From Candidatus Pelagibacterales bacterium (GTDB lineage Bacteria; Pseudomonadota; Alphaproteobacteria; TMED109): a stretch of DNA of 9,319 nt. The stretch covers positions 1 to 9,319 of the forward strand of contig PCCU01000049.1 in assembly GCA_002732015.1 (NCBI GenBank), read 5' to 3'. This document shows positions 7,162 to 9,319 of this stretch, piece by piece. Made by a program: the position numbers and the translations under genes. Below the pieces are notes generated by a model, which had not been told where the DNA came from, ran no database searches, and was given only the letters and a program-made list of their open reading frames with translations. The number at the start of each line of letters is the position of its first letter. The stretch's first letter is position 1.

Positions 7162-8793
7162 GTGAAAATAGTATTAGCACAAATAAACCCGACTGTTGGA
7201 GACATTTTAGGTAATTACAAAAAAATAGTTACAAATATATCTAAATACAATAATAAGGCAGATCTTATTGTATTTCCAGAACTGTCAATTAGCGGATACC
7301 CCTTAGAGGATTTGGTTTTAAAGGATAGATTTTTATATGAAATTAAAAATATTCTAGATAAGTTAGAAGTATTTTGTCTCAAGAAAAATATAGCAATTAT
7401 TTTAGGAGCTCCATTAAAAAAAAATAATGCGATTTATAATGCAGGTATATTTCTATATAAAAAGAAAAAAATTATAATTTATAAAAATAAACTTCCTAAC
7501 TATGGTGTATTTGAAGAAAAGAGAGTTTTTAAATCAGGAAAAAAATATGATACCATAAAATATAAGGGTGTTAAGATAGGATTATTAATTTGTGAAGATA
7601 TGTGGTTTAGTTCCCTACCACTTTATTTAAAAAAAAATGGAGCTAATATATTTATATGTATTAACGCATCCCCATATGAAACAAGAAAATTTACTCAAAG
7701 AAAAGAAATTGCTCAAAAACTAGTTAAAAAAACTAAAGTTCCTTTATTGTATTTAAATCAAGTAGGTGGACAAGATGAACTTGTATTTGATGGAAATTCA
7801 TTTTTTATGGACTCAAAAGGTAACTTATTAGAGAAGTGTTATGCATGGAAAGAAGACTATAAAGTAATTAAATTTCCTGAATATTTAAATAATAAAAATG
7901 ATAAAAACAATAATTTAGATTATTTGCATGAGTTTAATACATGGAGTGCTTTAACTTTAGGGTTAAGAGATTATTTTTTAAAAAACTCATTTCATAAGAT
8001 AGTACTAGGTTTATCTGGAGGAATAGACTCAGCAGTTAGTGCGGCAATTGCTGTAGATGCTGTGGGCAGCAAAAATGTAATAGGTATTTTGATGCCATCT
8101 AAATATTCTTCTAAAGGAAGCATAATTGATGCAAAAAAAACCGCAAACCTTTTAAAAATTAAAACTAATATATTTAAAATAGAAGATATTCATAAAGTAT
8201 TTTATAAAAATTTATTTAAGCATTTTGCTAAGAAAGTAAATAATATTACTGATGAAAATATACAATCTAGAATTAGAGGTGCCATACTTATGGCTTATTC
8301 AAATAATTTTTCTTATTTATTAATTAGTACCGGTAATAAAAGTGAGATGTCTGTTGGGTATTCTACTATTTATGGAGATATGAACGGAGGGTTTAATGCA
8401 ATTAAGGATATATATAAAACTGATCTTTATAATTTGGCAATATGGAGAAATAATAATAAAATAAAGTATTTTAATGGACCACCGGGAGAAGTTATTCCTA
8501 GAAATTCTATCAGTAAAACTCCTTCAGCTGAACTTAGACCTGATCAAAAAGATACAGATAGTCTACCTTCTTATGATGAATTAGATAAAATACTATATCT
8601 TTTAATTGAAAAAGAATATTCTATAAAAGAAATTATAAAAAAAGGATTTAAAGTTAGTATTGTAAAAAAAGTAAGTTCTTTGCTTTTTAAATCAGAATAC
8701 AAAAGAAGACAAGCTCCACCAGGAGTTAAATTATCATTAAAAGCATTCGGTAAAGAGAGAAGGTATCCTATCACAAATAAATTTGAAAATTAA
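7162..8793 (+). CDS. nadE: Glutamine-dependent NAD+ synthetase
   Basis: This 543-residue two-domain enzyme performs the last step of NAD+ synthesis, amidating deamido-NAD with ATP and glutamine-derived ammonia. Residues 1 to about 245 form a nitrilase-type glutaminase domain. Its triad is Glu40 (FPELSISGYP), Lys108 (just before LPNYGVFEEKRVF) and Cys144 (LLICEDMW). From about 260 on is the NAD synthase domain. It has the ATP-pyrophosphatase P-loop LSGGIDSA at 284-291, STGNKSEMSVGY at 389-400, GDMNGGFNAIKDIYKT at 405-420 and SAELRPDQKDTDSLP at 455-469. Length is usual for the bacterial glutamine-using form. The start is GTG 7162, 3 bp after the pncB stop, and gives the expected MKIVLAQINPTVGD N-terminus. 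No good ribosome binding site is visible, so coupling to pncB is likely. Position next to pncB supports a shared role in NAD+ supply. Confidence 0.96.
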   Translation: MKIVLAQINPTVGDILGNYKKIVTNISKYNNKADLIVFPELSISGYPLEDLVLKDRFLYEIKNILDKLEVFCLKKNIAIILGAPLKKNNAIYNAGIFLYKKKKIIIYKNKLPNYGVFEEKRVFKSGKKYDTIKYKGVKIGLLICEDMWFSSLPLYLKKNGANIFICINASPYETRKFTQRKEIAQKLVKKTKVPLLYLNQVGGQDELVFDGNSFFMDSKGNLLEKCYAWKEDYKVIKFPEYLNNKNDKNNNLDYLHEFNTWSALTLGLRDYFLKNSFHKIVLGLSGGIDSAVSAAIAVDAVGSKNVIGILMPSKYSSKGSIIDAKKTANLLKIKTNIFKIEDIHKVFYKNLFKHFAKKVNNITDENIQSRIRGAILMAYSNNFSYLLISTGNKSEMSVGYSTIYGDMNGGFNAIKDIYKTDLYNLAIWRNNNKIKYFNGPPGEVIPRNSISKTPSAELRPDQKDTDSLPSYDELDKILYLLIEKEYSIKEIIKKGFKVSIVKKVSSLLFKSEYKRRQAPPGVKLSLKAFGKERRYPITNKFEN

Positions 8794-9319
8794 ATGGCAG
8801 GTACGGATAGTTCTCAAAATACAAGCTTTGAAAGACCTTGTATTATATTAAATGAAGTACAACTTGCTGAAAATTTAGGAATGGTATTGAGGACAATGCT
8901 AAATTTTGGATTTAAAAACCTTAGATTAGTAAATCCAAAAGTAAACTTTGCAAATAAAAAGACTATTTCAAGTTCGGCTGGAGCCTATGATATAATTAGT
9001 AATAATATTAAAGTTTTCAATAGTTTAGAAGAAAGTATTGAGGACATAGAATGCTTATGTGCTACATCTGTCAGAAAAAGAGACTTAGATAGCTTTGTGG
9101 GAGATCCTAAAAATACTATGAAAAAAATTTCAAAAAATTTCAAAAATGCTAACGCAATTGGATTTTTATTTGGTCCAGAGAAAGCTGGGCTTAAAAATAG
9201 TGACTTAGCATTAGCAAATATGATAATTAACATTCCTACAAATAGGGCATTTGGTTCTTTAAATTTAGCTATGTCAGTAAATATAATATGTTATGAGTGG
9301 TATTTAAAAAATAATAGTA
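8794..9319 (+). CDS. trmJ: tRNA (cytidine/uridine-2'-O-)-methyltransferase TrmJ family, 3' end cut by window
   Basis: The ATG directly after the nadE TAA (TAAATG) opens a frame of 175 codons with no stop before the window ends. It is a SPOUT-class RNA methyltransferase. Motif 1 is ENLGMVLRTMLNFGF at 26-40, with the conserved Asn and Arg, followed by LRLVNPK. Motif 2 is LFGPEKAGL at 125-133. Motif 3 is IPTNRAFGSLNLAMSV at 147-162, part of the knotted S-adenosylmethionine site. The 'RPCIILNEVQLAENLG' opening, with no extra RNA-binding domain before it, is that of TrmJ, which 2'-O-methylates position 32 of tRNA anticodon loops. TrmL and TrmH relatives differ in this start. The C-terminal dimer extension expected for TrmJ lies outside the window. 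The 0-bp gap to nadE suggests translational coupling. The FGPEK in motif 2 differs from the common FGRER form. Confidence 0.88.
   Translation, partial: MAGTDSSQNTSFERPCIILNEVQLAENLGMVLRTMLNFGFKNLRLVNPKVNFANKKTISSSAGAYDIISNNIKVFNSLEESIEDIECLCATSVRKRDLDSFVGDPKNTMKKISKNFKNANAIGFLFGPEKAGLKNSDLALANMIINIPTNRAFGSLNLAMSVNIICYEWYLKNNS
9122..9146. repeat. 10-bp tandem/phased A-tract repeat inside trmJ
   Basis: The unit aaaaaatttc occurs at 9122-9131 and again at 9132-9141, followed by a third A-run. Runs of A thus recur every 10 bp, about one helical turn, which would give intrinsically curved DNA. The period is not a multiple of three, so the two copies are read in different frames (within KKISKNFKNAN) and the reading frame stays open. 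This may be chance in such AT-rich DNA. Confidence 0.5.

Noticed and set aside
6921..7205. Minus-strand frame spanning the pncB/nadE junction
   Set aside because: It overlaps the conserved ends of two well-supported genes and resembles no known protein.
8985..9233. Minus-strand frame of 82 codons opposite the right-edge gene
   Set aside because: It is antisense to the TrmJ-like reading frame 8794-9319, which carries all three SPOUT motifs.

Overview
The window is a gene-dense, strongly AT-rich stretch of bacterial chromosome. It looks like a streamlined marine alphaproteobacterium of the SAR11/Pelagibacter kind. The reasons are the very low GC, the Lys/Ile/Asn-rich proteins, the near-absence of intergenic DNA, the alphaproteobacterial glutathione reductase motif (GGTCVIRGC) and a class II DAHP synthase. 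The taxonomic call is an inference from style and motifs, not from a marker gene. No mobile element, CRISPR array, tRNA, rRNA or phage gene was seen. TGA is used normally as a stop, and TGG encodes Trp throughout.

Layout: at the left edge a minus-strand gene (positions 209 to 1) is cut off by the window. It reads as the N-terminal part of a methylated-DNA-protein cysteine methyltransferase. Only 21 bp separate it from a divergent plus-strand gene for a small DUF805 membrane protein (231-713). From 748 to the right edge six complete genes and one partial gene lie on the plus strand: NADP-type succinate-semialdehyde dehydrogenase (gabD), a GT4-type glycosyltransferase, glutathione reductase (gor), class II DAHP synthase, a nicotinate phosphoribosyltransferase (pncB-like), glutamine-dependent NAD+ synthetase (nadE), and a TrmJ-type tRNA ribose methyltransferase that runs off the end. 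Gaps between them are 4, -4, 2, 10, 3 and 0 bp, so a single transcription unit starting near 714-747 is likely. I saw no terminator-like hairpin inside it.

How the genes fit together: pncB and nadE are two steps of NAD+ synthesis (nicotinate to NaMN, and deamido-NAD to NAD+). The adenylyltransferase step between them (nadD) is not in the window. gor and gabD use or make NADPH, so the unit has a loose NAD(P)/redox theme. DAHP synthase (entry to aromatic amino acids), the glycosyltransferase and the tRNA methyltransferase are not obviously linked to that theme. Such mixed housekeeping operons are normal in compact genomes.

Translation signals are unusual for such compact coding. Only gabD has a clear Shine-Dalgarno (GGAGG). 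Three downstream genes start with TTG, TTG and GTG and probably rely on translational coupling. I do not see evidence for a new biological system here. The second-look items are details: a lost redox-switch cysteine in GabD, a possible short duplication in the DUF805 protein, repeated A9 tracts inside genes, and a 10-bp-phased A-tract run in trmJ.
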